Position numbers and translations under genes: made by a program
Shown here: in pieces, positions 1 through 5,506 of the stretch
How positions within the stretch are numbered: the stretch's first letter is position 1
How the letters are laid out: each line of letters starts with the position of its first letter
NCBI GenBank assembly: GCA_964591105.1
Contig: CAZPZR010000093.1
Location: 1-5,506 of the forward strand
DNA from: CAZPZR01 sp964591105
Lineage (GTDB): Bacteria > Bacillota > Clostridia > Lachnospirales > Lachnospiraceae
DNA length: 5,506 bases
Reading direction: 5' to 3'
The notes under the pieces: model-generated
Seen by the model: the letters and a program-made list of their open reading frames with translations, nothing else
Told to the model about the DNA's origin: nothing
Databases searched by the model: none

Positions 1-993
1 AAGACATACAGCGAACTTATCGGAAACATCGAAAGAGATGCCAACTCTGCAAAGAAATACTGGCACTTCATCAAAGTTATGGGACGTTCTGCTTCTCACG
101 TAGCTTTGGAATGTGCATTAAAGACACAGCCAAACATCTGCTTAGTATCTGAAGAAGTTGCAGCAAAGAAAATGTCACTTTCTGCAATCGCTGATTACAT
201 CGCAGATTCTGTAGAAGCAAGAGCAGCAAAAGGAATGAACTTTGGTGTTGCTATCATCCCAGAAGGTGTTGTAGAATTCGTTCCAGAATTCTCTGTATTG
301 ATTCAGGAAATCAACGAACTTCTTGCTGGAAGCAAAGCAGACGAATTCAACGCTCTTGGAACATGGGCTGATAAATATGCATTTATCGAAAACGGATTAA
401 CAAAAGAATCTATGGAAGTATTTGCAATTCTTCCACAGTCTATCCAGCAGCAGTTATTCCTTGAAAGAGACCCACACGGAAACGTACAGGTATCTCTCAT
501 CGAATCTGAAAAATTATTCTCAGCTCTCGTTGCTGATAAATTGAAAGCTAGAAAAGAAGCTGGAACATACAATGGAAAATTCGGTGCACTTCACCACTTC
601 TTCGGTTACGAAGGAAGATGTGCATTCCCATCTAACTTCGATGCTGACTACTGCTACTCATTAGGATACAACGCATTTATGCTTATTCAGTATGGTTACA
701 ACGGATACTTATCAAAAGTTTCTAACCTTTCTGCTCCAGCAAATGAATGGGTTGCAGGTGGTATGCCAATCACAAAGATGATGAACATCGAAAGAAGACA
801 CGGAGAAGATAAACCAGTTATCAAAAAAGCTCTCGTAGAACTTGATGGTGCTCCATTCAAGTATTTCGAAGCTCACCGTGAAGAATGGGCTGTTGATACA
901 TGCTTCGTATTCCCAGGTGCTATTCAGTACTACGGACCATCTGAAGTATGCGATATCACAACAGTAACACTTGCACTTGAACAGGCAAAATAA
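1..993 (+). CDS. pfp: Pyrophosphate--fructose 6-phosphate 1-phosphotransferase (PPi-PFK), C-terminal part, 5' end outside window
   Basis: The reading frame is open from base 1, so the gene enters from the left. About 330 residues are visible, ending at TAA 991-993. The enzyme interconverts fructose 6-phosphate + PPi and fructose 1,6-bisphosphate + Pi in cytoplasmic glycolysis/gluconeogenesis. Seen: the PFK sugar-phosphate signature MGRSASH (visible residues 27-33), a VAIIPEG segment ending near residue 89 followed by VEFVPE, and the long-form motif GYEGRCAFPSNFDADYCYSLGY around residues 202-223, split here as GYEGR then PSNFDADY. These match the roughly 550-residue plant/spirochaete-like PPi-PFK group rather than the short ATP-PfkA. 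The PPi/ATP-discriminating glycine-rich loop lies upstream and cannot be inspected. The ATG at 79 is an internal methionine, because coding similarity continues before it (KKYWHFIKV). The codons are dominated by AAC, TTC, TAC and ATC, typical of a highly expressed gene and unlike the neighbouring operon. It is convergent with that operon and probably unrelated to it in function. Confidence 0.93.
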   Translation, partial: KTYSELIGNIERDANSAKKYWHFIKVMGRSASHVALECALKTQPNICLVSEEVAAKKMSLSAIADYIADSVEARAAKGMNFGVAIIPEGVVEFVPEFSVLIQEINELLAGSKADEFNALGTWADKYAFIENGLTKESMEVFAILPQSIQQQLFLERDPHGNVQVSLIESEKLFSALVADKLKARKEAGTYNGKFGALHHFFGYEGRCAFPSNFDADYCYSLGYNAFMLIQYGYNGYLSKVSNLSAPANEWVAGGMPITKMMNIERRHGEDKPVIKKALVELDGAPFKYFEAHREEWAVDTCFVFPGAIQYYGPSEVCDITTVTLALEQAK

Positions 994-1004
994 ATGAATA
1001 TGCA

Positions 1005-1040
1005 AAAACTGCCGGTAGATAATCTACTGGCAGTTTTTTT
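1005..1040 (+). terminator. Rho-independent terminator of pfp, probably bidirectional
   Basis: A 15-bp stem pairs 1005-1019 with 1023-1037 around a 3-nt loop (TAA), with a single G-U wobble at 1014/1028. The 3' arm runs into seven T residues (1034-1040). It starts 12 bases after the pfp stop. Read on the minus strand, the same hairpin ends in five T residues and lies just past the stop codon of the convergent esterase gene, so it can plausibly end both transcripts. Confidence 0.92.
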
Positions 1041-1046
1041 ACAGTT

Positions 1047-1940
1047 TTATTTGTCTACAAATATGTTTTTCAAAAATTCACATTCCTCATCATTGCAAAC
1101 CGTTGCTTCCGGTAATTTTACATCACAATGAAAAACATGTTCATACTGCTTTTCCTCTTCTTTTCCATACAATCGATATTGATATGGTACATCATTTTGT
1201 GACAAACATTCGCAAAAATCTTTCGAACAAATTTTTACAAAATCCTGGCTTGCAGTCATTACATATGTTGGAGGAAATTTTTCTGTCACATGTCTCATGA
1301 TATTCATTTCCATCTCATACTTTTCCGGTTCATCATTTAAATAAGCTGCTACTACACCTTGTATCTCACCCAAATCTGTATGAAGAATATCATAAATTCC
1401 ACAATTCATGACACACGCGTGAAGTACCAAATCTTTTGGAATCTCAATTCCACATAATTCAGCATACTCACGATTTGACCACATAGTCGCATATTGTGTT
1501 GCTATATGTGCTCCTGAAGAATCTCCCATAATTGTAATCTTGTTACAATCAATCCCATATTTCTCTCCGTTTTCTATTAACCATTTGAACAAAAGATTCG
1601 TATCTTGAAGCGCCGCCGGATAAGGGTGCTCCGGAGCAAGACGATAGTTAAAATTAACAACACCAAATCCTCGTTCCGCAAGAGACAGACAATAATGTTT
1701 ATAAAATTCTTTATTGCTATAAACCCACGCACCACCATGCACATGTACAATTGTGGCTATAGGTTCTATTCCTTTTTTCACATATATATCCAGAACGTGA
1801 TTTTCATCTCTTGTTCCATATGCTATGTTTTCATATCTAATCACATCATCCGGATATGAAAGTCCTTGATCCCTTAATGTATCAAGTTCTCCCCATTCTT
1901 TTCGTATCTTTTCCGCTAATTGCAAAGAGGCATTATCCAT
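1047..1940 (-). CDS. Alpha/beta-hydrolase fold esterase, hormone-sensitive-lipase (HSL / family IV) type
   Basis: This is a predicted cytoplasmic carboxylesterase of 297 residues from the chosen ATG at 1940. Seen: the oxyanion-hole motif HGGAW (residues 68-72), the family block NYRLAPEHPYPAAL (98-111), the nucleophile elbow GDSSGA (139-144, Ser141), a candidate acid Asp233 in TASQDFV and a candidate His268 in YEHVFH. The triad therefore looks complete. There is no signal peptide or membrane segment. Start choice: the ATG at 1940 overlaps the upstream pnuC-like stop by 8 bp (ATGGATAA), which suggests translational coupling. A GGAG lies 17 nt upstream, too far for normal spacing. Longer versions begin at ATG 1976 or TTG 2000; they lack a ribosome binding site and would overlap the transporter gene more. 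It is the last gene of the operon, ending 7 bases from the shared terminator. The substrate is unknown. From context (inference only) it might deacylate an esterified nucleoside, sugar or vitamin conjugate. Confidence 0.88.
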   Translation of the reverse strand: MDNASLQLAEKIRKEWGELDTLRDQGLSYPDDVIRYENIAYGTRDENHVLDIYVKKGIEPIATIVHVHGGAWVYSNKEFYKHYCLSLAERGFGVVNFNYRLAPEHPYPAALQDTNLLFKWLIENGEKYGIDCNKITIMGDSSGAHIATQYATMWSNREYAELCGIEIPKDLVLHACVMNCGIYDILHTDLGEIQGVVAAYLNDEPEKYEMEMNIMRHVTEKFPPTYVMTASQDFVKICSKDFCECLSQNDVPYQYRLYGKEEEKQYEHVFHCDVKLPEATVCNDEECEFLKNIFVDK

Positions 1941-2616
1941 TATTTTTTGCCATCTTTCTCCAGTTAATATATCCATATGCAGAATTAAACAAATATGCAA
2001 TCCACATGATTAAGTATGTAATTCCACTTCCTTCACCATTCATAAATGCCATGCCCCAAAGTACAACAGATACTGCATTTACGATAATCCACATAACCCA
2101 CTGTTCAGAATAGCGTGCTAACATTAAAATTGTCGCAATAACACTAAACACTGTAGAAGTAGCATCTACTAATGCAAATTCTCCACCGAGTAATTTTAAA
2201 ATAAAACTATAAGCTGAAACAGCTGCTATTGATCCTACAACTAAAATTACCCATCCAATCAGTGTAAGATTTCTTGCTTTCACCTCTGAATCATCTGCTT
2301 CCATATTCTTCTTCCAGCTGAGTACTCCGATGATGATCATAGGAACCATTAAAATGTTGTACATTGTTTCTCCGAAAATGTGTGCCTGATAACAAATGTA
2401 TGCGTAAGTTACTGCATTAAAAAATCCAAAGAAATAATTTTCTATCTTTCCTTTTGCACACAAAACAACACTAATAATTCCCATCAAACTACTAAAAATC
2501 GCAAGTGTACTATCTCCCCAAATCAGAGATAACCCAACTACCAATACACTAGATATTAATAACCAACTTTTTTCAAACATTGTCCAATCACTAAAAAATT
2601 TCTTTACTTTGTCCAT
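1933..2616 (-). CDS. pnuC: PnuC-family membrane transporter (nicotinamide riboside / nucleoside-type vitamin uptake)
   Basis: A 227-residue integral membrane protein with about seven or eight hydrophobic segments, roughly at 18-34, 37-54, 60-80, 85-101, 119-141, 150-167, 171-191 and 198-216. Family features seen: FFNAVTYAYICYQ with a following GE..YN..M.P (64-92), SWKKN (100-104), the WxxWxxxN motif (W173, W176, N180) in the substrate-binding helix region, and the C-terminal AYLFNSAYGYINWRK (207-221). Known PnuC proteins are facilitators of nicotinamide riboside. Relatives (PnuT, PnuX) carry thiamine or riboflavin, so the substrate is inferred. Characterised PnuC uptake depends on intracellular trapping by a kinase such as NadR. 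No NadR is present here, but a PfkB kinase and a glycohydrolase are co-encoded and could do the trapping. The start at ATG 2616 lies 2 bases after the kinase stop, with a strong Shine-Dalgarno sequence. The 3' end overlaps the esterase start by 8 bp. The symbol denotes the family only. Confidence 0.87.
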   Translation of the reverse strand: MDKVKKFFSDWTMFEKSWLLISSVLVVGLSLIWGDSTLAIFSSLMGIISVVLCAKGKIENYFFGFFNAVTYAYICYQAHIFGETMYNILMVPMIIIGVLSWKKNMEADDSEVKARNLTLIGWVILVVGSIAAVSAYSFILKLLGGEFALVDATSTVFSVIATILMLARYSEQWVMWIIVNAVSVVLWGMAFMNGEGSGITYLIMWIAYLFNSAYGYINWRKMAKNNG

Positions 2617-2618
2617 TT

Positions 2619-3509
2619 TTAAAATCCTCCTCTATGAAACTCTTCCTTTGTTAATGTCGGACCTGATACCCTTACTACAAGTCCTGAAATTTTGTTTGCT
2701 GTTTCAATAGCTTCTTTAAAACTAACGCCTTTTTGTCTCATGGCGAGTACAGCCCCAATATGCGAATCTCCTGCTCCAATCGTATCAATCGCTTCTACCT
2801 TTTGTGTACGAATCAAAGCTCCTTCTTCCTCTTGCAAATAAGCACCCTCTGAGCCCAAAGTGATAATTACTTTATTTTTTGTTTCACTATAAAGTTCTTT
2901 AGCTGCCTCTTCGATAGTCTCTTTCTTTGTAAAATCAATGGCTTCCTTATCGTTCAGGTGAAGTACTGGATGAAGCTGCATAATTCTATGATGTTTTTCT
3001 GATGGAATGTATGTAATTCGAGGACCAGGTGCATAATAAACTGTCAGTTCTGGGTGTTTTTCCAAGAAAGAAATAATTGTTTCTCCACCTTCTCCTTCTA
3101 TTTCATATCCACATACGTAAACAGAATCATATTCCTTGACATCTAGCATTTCAAACCATTCTGCCTCAAAATTACATTCTACTCCTGGCAACGTTAAGAA
3201 CGTTCTTTCACCATCTGCTTCAACAATGCACATACAATATCCATTATCACCATTTGCATGAATCATACTTTCATGTCCATTCTTTGCAAGTTCTTTCTTG
3301 ATAATGTCTGCATATACTCCATTTCCTACAGGCGCAAACAATGTGTGTGGCACTTCAAAATGCTTTAAAATATCTGCTACGTTATATGCACATCCTCCAA
3401 CTGTCATTTCTTGAGAATTCATGTACATGTCTTCTCCAGATTTCGGAAGACGTTCCATTTTTACAACAATATCCAACATCGCTGCCCCTATTATCAAACT
3501 TTTTTTCAT
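2619..3509 (-). CDS. PfkB / ribokinase-family carbohydrate or nucleoside kinase (YegV-like)
   Basis: A 296-residue cytoplasmic kinase of normal family length. Seen: an N-terminal beta strand with GAAMLDIVV (Asp13 in the substrate-binding position), the first PfkB signature around GGCAYNVA (38-45, Asn43), the NDKE motif (186-189) that normally sits near the Mg/ATP site, TLGSEGAY (217-224), and the second signature DTIGAGDSHIGA (242-253) with the anion-hole glycines and catalytic base Asp248. All key residues are present. PfkB enzymes phosphorylate the 5'-hydroxyl of ribose, nucleosides or related sugars using ATP. Pairing with an ADP-ribosylglycohydrolase-fold gene is the arrangement seen in E. 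coli yegU-yegV, which points to sugar or nucleoside salvage. The ATG overlaps the stop of the upstream gene (ATGA), with a good RBS 8 nt upstream. Substrate candidates (inference) are free ribose released by the hydrolase, or a nucleoside phosphorylated before cleavage. Confidence 0.9.
   Translation of the reverse strand: MKKSLIIGAAMLDIVVKMERLPKSGEDMYMNSQEMTVGGCAYNVADILKHFEVPHTLFAPVGNGVYADIIKKELAKNGHESMIHANGDNGYCMCIVEADGERTFLTLPGVECNFEAEWFEMLDVKEYDSVYVCGYEIEGEGGETIISFLEKHPELTVYYAPGPRITYIPSEKHHRIMQLHPVLHLNDKEAIDFTKKETIEEAAKELYSETKNKVIITLGSEGAYLQEEEGALIRTQKVEAIDTIGAGDSHIGAVLAMRQKGVSFKEAIETANKISGLVVRVSGPTLTKEEFHRGGF
2625..2631 (-). promoter_or_regulatory. Strong ribosome binding site for the pnuC-like gene, inside the kinase coding end
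   Basis: On the minus strand the sequence AGGAGGA ends 8 nt before ATG 2616. It is encoded within the last codons of the upstream kinase (Arg-Gly-Gly-Phe-stop), so the RBS doubles as coding sequence. It fixes the pnuC start and supports efficient reinitiation after the kinase. Confidence 0.85.
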
Positions 3510-4504
3510 CTTACATGTCCTCTCTTTACTTCAAGTATTTCAGCATATGTTGTGAAATCCACTTGATTTGCTTCCTCGATTAAAATAATGTCTTCCCTCG
3601 GAATATCCTTTATCCCTTTGACACCTCCTGCAATTGCACATGCCATTGCACCAATCGTGTCTGTGTCTCCTCCTAAATTTGTGCAAGCAAGCGCTGTTTC
3701 ATGTACATTTCCGAAACAATAGTACGCAATTACAATCGCACATGGTATGGAGTCCACTGTATTAACACTAGCGCCAAACATATTATAGAGTTCCTCTAGA
3801 AATTTATCTCTATCATCTGAATATGTATGTGCAAGTTCTACACCATAGCGTATTCTTGTCCCCATGGAAGCCGATACTGTACTTGCTCCTAAAGACATTG
3901 CATATTCTTCCACGCCTAAAACATCCTGTATCATTTGATCTCTGTCTTCTTTTTCTATTGCTGAAGCAACAGCCATTGCAATCATGCTTGCACCCGTCAG
4001 CGTAATATCACTGCTGTGAGTAATCTCTGATATTTTTTTTACATAATCACATAATTCTTTCTTTTGTTCCGTTGTAAATAGAGTTCCAATTGGCGGTATT
4101 CTCATGGCCGCTCCGTTGGAAAGGGCTTGATCCGAATATGCTTTTGCATCCTCTCCCTTTTCAAATAACTCCAGTGTAATCTTTGATGTCGGACCTAAAA
4201 TATTATTTTCAAAAGCATTTTCTTTTTTTGCCCATTCAAGTATATGTTTTGCCACATTACTACTATCGACTTCAAAATTTGTTTCTATCAAGCTATCTAA
4301 AATTGTAATAGCCTGCGCAGTATCATCAGTGAAGTTACCTCTTTTATACTGATAAGAAATTTCATTTTCTGGATCGCCTTCTAAGAAATCTGTAATTGTT
4401 CCGTACTTCTGAATTATACGTTTTCTACTCCAAAGTTCTGGTGGCATTCCCATAGCATCACCAATCGCCATACCATACAGCACTCCCAAGATTTTATCTC
4501 TCAT
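3506..4504 (-). CDS. ADP-ribosylglycohydrolase (ARH / DraG-fold) family protein, YegU-like N-glycosidase
   Basis: A 332-residue soluble protein and first gene of the operon. Motifs of the dinuclear-metal ARH fold are intact: GMAIGDAMGMPPE (11-23), FTDDT (58-62; Thr59, Asp60, Asp61 as metal ligands), SNGAAMRIPPIG (129-140), ITHSSDIT (161-168) and NLGGDTDTIGAMACAIAG (276-293; Asp280, Asp282, Thr283 as the second ligand set). The family cleaves N- or O-glycosidic bonds to ribose, classically removing ADP-ribose from proteins. Stand-alone bacterial members next to PfkB kinases are more likely small-molecule nucleoside/ribosyl hydrolases (inference). No nitrogenase or DraT partner is nearby, so a DraG role in nitrogen fixation is unlikely. 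Start ATG 4504 is preceded by AAAGGGAAAG at suitable spacing and a near-consensus promoter about 40-70 bp upstream. Its stop overlaps the kinase start by 4 bp. Confidence 0.9.
   Translation of the reverse strand: MRDKILGVLYGMAIGDAMGMPPELWSRKRIIQKYGTITDFLEGDPENEISYQYKRGNFTDDTAQAITILDSLIETNFEVDSSNVAKHILEWAKKENAFENNILGPTSKITLELFEKGEDAKAYSDQALSNGAAMRIPPIGTLFTTEQKKELCDYVKKISEITHSSDITLTGASMIAMAVASAIEKEDRDQMIQDVLGVEEYAMSLGASTVSASMGTRIRYGVELAHTYSDDRDKFLEELYNMFGASVNTVDSIPCAIVIAYYCFGNVHETALACTNLGGDTDTIGAMACAIAGGVKGIKDIPREDIILIEEANQVDFTTYAEILEVKRGHVR
3519..3526 (-). promoter_or_regulatory. Ribosome binding site of the PfkB kinase gene
   Basis: AGAGAGGA on the minus strand ends 9 nt before ATG 3509 and lies within the end of the glycohydrolase gene. 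Together with the 4-bp ATGA stop/start overlap, it sets the kinase start and indicates coupled translation. Confidence 0.75.
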
Positions 4505-4532
4505 TACTTTCCCTTTCTTGTTATATTTATTT

Positions 4533-4591
4533 TTGTATACTTGTTATAATATGTTAAACATCATAATATGTCAACTTGTTATATTATACAA
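4533..4591. promoter_or_regulatory. Candidate operator cluster for the divergent GntR regulator
   Basis: Short symmetrical elements crowd the operon promoter. ATGTTAAACAT (4551-4561) is a perfect 11-bp palindrome lying between the -35 and -10. TTGTATA (4533-4539) and TATACAA (4585-4591) are inverted arms about 52 bp apart, flanking the promoter. TTGT-N8-ACAA (4576-4591) is an imperfect dyad just upstream of the -35. ACTTGTTATA occurs twice, 35 bp apart (4539-4548 and 4574-4583). GntR/HutC regulators often bind GT...AC-type dyads, so any of these may be the operator. AT-richness makes chance repeats likely, and which element is used cannot be decided here. Confidence 0.45.
4546..4574 (-). promoter_or_regulatory. 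Sigma-A-type promoter of the glycohydrolase-kinase-pnuC-esterase operon
   Basis: On the minus strand, TTGACA (4574-4569, consensus -35) is followed after exactly 17 bp by TATTAT (4551-4546, 5/6 match to the -10). Transcription would begin near 4539, giving a leader of about 35 nt before ATG 4504. That is too short for a typical riboswitch, so control is more likely by repressor binding. Confidence 0.75.
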
Positions 4592-4622
4592 ATTTTTACC
4601 CTTAATTTTGTCCATTTTGATG

Positions 4623-4650
4623 TTCACACTTCAACTTCACATGTTATAAT
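4623..4650 (+). promoter_or_regulatory. Promoter of the GntR-family regulator gene
   Basis: TTCACA (4623-4628, 5/6 to -35 consensus), a 16-bp spacer and TATAAT (4645-4650, perfect -10) are seen. The -10 is preceded by TGT, giving an extended -10 (TGTTATAAT). The predicted start site is near 4657, leaving a leader of about 20 nt. The TGTTATAATAT string here is repeated at 4542-4552, within the operon promoter region. Confidence 0.68.
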
Positions 4651-4677
4651 ATAAAAAAATTTATCGAGGGAAAGATT

Positions 4678-5400
4678 ATGAAAATTCCAAAATATGAACA
4701 AATTAAAAATATTTTAATTTCAAAAATACAAGATGGTACTTATAGTCCAGGTGCAGAACTTCCAAGCGAAACAACATTAATGGAAGACTATCAAGTTAGT
4801 CGAATTACTGCTAGACGTGCAATTGATGAATTATATCTTTCAGATTATATTGAGAAAAAACAAGGAAAAAGGGCTGTTGTAAAGCATACTGCAAAAATGC
4901 AGGAACTAACATGTATTTCGAGTTATACTGAAGAAATATTGTCACATGGAATGACTCCATCAAGAAAAGTTATTTCAGCAAGCCTTCGTCTTCCTTCCGA
5001 ACTAGAACAAAAAAATTTACTTTTAGACAAGGCGGAACCTGTTTATTCTCTGTGTAGAATTGTATATGCCGATGACACTCCTCTTTGTTATACTGACACA
5101 TCCGTTTCTTACAAATACTTTCGTGACATTGAAAATTACGATTTTTCTGAACATTCTCTCTACGATGTTATTGAAAACGAATATGGAATCAAGCTTTCAA
5201 CTTCTAAGTTGAAACTAAAAGCTGTACTTCCTAATGATAAAATAGCCAAATATTTAGATGTCGAAAAGCATTTACCTATGCTCCGTTATTCTGCAACGAC
5301 TTACGGAATTGTAAATGGAATTGAAACTCCTATCGAACAGTTTGAAACATACTATTTAACAGATTTATTTGAATATACTTTAATACAAAAAAGACGTTAA
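4678..5400 (+). CDS. GntR-family (HutC subfamily) transcriptional regulator with UTRA ligand-binding domain
   Basis: A 240-residue DNA-binding protein of typical HutC-subfamily length. An N-terminal winged helix-turn-helix spans about residues 5-70: YEQIKNILISKI, then G..LPSE..L (27-34), then the recognition-helix region VSRITARRAIDEL (40-52), then a wing with KKQGKRAVV (60-68). The C-terminal UTRA effector domain covers about 75-235 with characteristic strands (PVYSLCRIVYADDTPLCYTDT, about 121-141, read as two adjacent segments; YDVIENEYGI; IEQFETYY near the end). UTRA domains usually bind sugar phosphates, nucleosides or other small metabolites and release DNA on binding. It is divergent from the operon with its own promoter in the shared 173-bp gap, which implies it regulates the operon and possibly itself. 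The parallel is E. coli yegW beside yegTUV. Start ATG 4678 has GAGGG (4666-4670) at good spacing. The effector is unknown; the operon substrate or its phosphorylated product is the natural guess. Confidence 0.9.
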   Translation: MKIPKYEQIKNILISKIQDGTYSPGAELPSETTLMEDYQVSRITARRAIDELYLSDYIEKKQGKRAVVKHTAKMQELTCISSYTEEILSHGMTPSRKVISASLRLPSELEQKNLLLDKAEPVYSLCRIVYADDTPLCYTDTSVSYKYFRDIENYDFSEHSLYDVIENEYGIKLSTSKLKLKAVLPNDKIAKYLDVEKHLPMLRYSATTYGIVNGIETPIEQFETYYLTDLFEYTLIQKRR

Positions 5401-5452
5401 TTTTCTATTCTGTATAAGCGAAACATAAAATAGGACCTTACCCTAACACTCA

Positions 5453-5486
5453 AAGACCCCGAGTGTCACACGACACTCGGGGTCTT
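5453..5486 (+). terminator. Strong GC-rich hairpin downstream of the regulator, probable terminator with a weak U-tract
   Basis: A perfect 15-bp stem pairs 5453-5467 with 5472-5486 around the loop ACAC, standing out in AT-rich surroundings 52 bp after the gntR stop. The plus-strand tail (TTATATTCATCATATTC) has no clean T-run, so intrinsic termination may be weak. On the minus strand the tail is TCTTTG, also short. It could serve the regulator, an unseen convergent gene to the right, or both. An ACACTC at 5446-5451 repeats part of the stem. Confidence 0.6.
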
Positions 5487-5506
5487 ATATTCATCATATT
5501 CTAGTA

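Noticed and set aside
303..572. Minus-strand open frame of 89 codons opposite pfp
   Set aside because: It lies entirely antisense to the conserved PPi-PFK coding sequence, has no recognisable domain, and is a reading-frame shadow. The same applies to the minus-strand frame at 712-1005.
1941..2000. Extended esterase N-terminus beginning at TTG 2000 or ATG 1976
   Set aside because: There is no ribosome binding site and there would be long overlap with the transporter coding end. The extension does not resemble an esterase N-terminus, and the coupled ATG at 1940 is more plausible.
1103..2113. Plus-strand open frames of 65-85 codons (1103-1300, 1605-1859, 1856-2113)
   Set aside because: All are antisense to the esterase and transporter genes, which have full family motifs. 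The translations are low-complexity and show no domain or convincing RBS.
3341..4005. Plus-strand open frames at 3341-3583 and 3823-4005
   Set aside because: They are antisense to the motif-complete kinase and glycohydrolase genes and have no independent coding evidence.
3506..4504. DraG, the nitrogenase-reactivating ADP-ribosylglycohydrolase
   Set aside because: The fold motifs match, but no nif genes or DraT are nearby and the kinase/transporter context points to small-molecule salvage.
4505..4545. Riboswitch in the operon leader (e.g. an NAD- or vitamin-sensing element, as sometimes precedes pnuC genes)
   Set aside because: The predicted leader is only about 35 nt and AT-rich with no stable stems. 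The divergent GntR regulator explains control more simply.
5446..5506. Mobile-element end or CRISPR-like repeat at the right edge
   Set aside because: There is a single hairpin without repeated units, a transposase fragment or target-site duplication in view; a terminator-type hairpin is simpler.

Overview
The window looks like chromosomal DNA from a low-GC Gram-positive anaerobe, most likely a Clostridia / Lachnospiraceae-type gut bacterium. This rests on the AT-rich intergenic DNA, AGGAGG-like ribosome binding sites, a long-form pyrophosphate-dependent phosphofructokinase, and tightly packed operon genes. The taxonomic call is inferred from style and has not been checked by a search.

Layout: (1) 1-993 (+) is the C-terminal part of a PPi-dependent phosphofructokinase whose start lies outside the window. 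It is closed by a strong hairpin terminator at 1005-1040, which probably also serves the convergent operon. (2) 4504 down to 1047 (-) is a four-gene operon in the order ADP-ribosylglycohydrolase (ARH/DraG-fold) hydrolase, PfkB-family sugar/nucleoside kinase, PnuC-family vitamin/nucleoside transporter, and HSL-type alpha/beta-hydrolase esterase. The junctions are a 4-bp ATGA overlap, a 2-bp gap and an 8-bp overlap, so the genes are very probably co-transcribed and translationally coupled. (3) 4505-4677 is a divergent control region with a near-consensus sigma-A promoter on each strand and several short inverted and direct repeats that are operator candidates. (4) 4678-5400 (+) is a GntR/HutC-family (wHTH + UTRA) regulator. 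A perfect 15-bp hairpin follows it at 5453-5486.

How the genes may work together: the cluster resembles the E. coli yegTUV operon with the adjacent GntR-type gene yegW (nucleoside-type transporter, ADP-ribosylglycohydrolase, PfkB kinase, GntR regulator). Here a PnuC-type facilitator takes the transporter's place and an esterase is added. The simplest model is a ligand-inducible salvage route. PnuC admits a ribosylated compound (nicotinamide riboside or another nucleoside). The ARH-fold enzyme cleaves its N-glycosidic bond, and the PfkB kinase phosphorylates either the released sugar or the intact nucleoside. The esterase removes an acyl group or acts on a related conjugate. The enzyme families are well supported by motifs; the substrate is not determined by the sequence.
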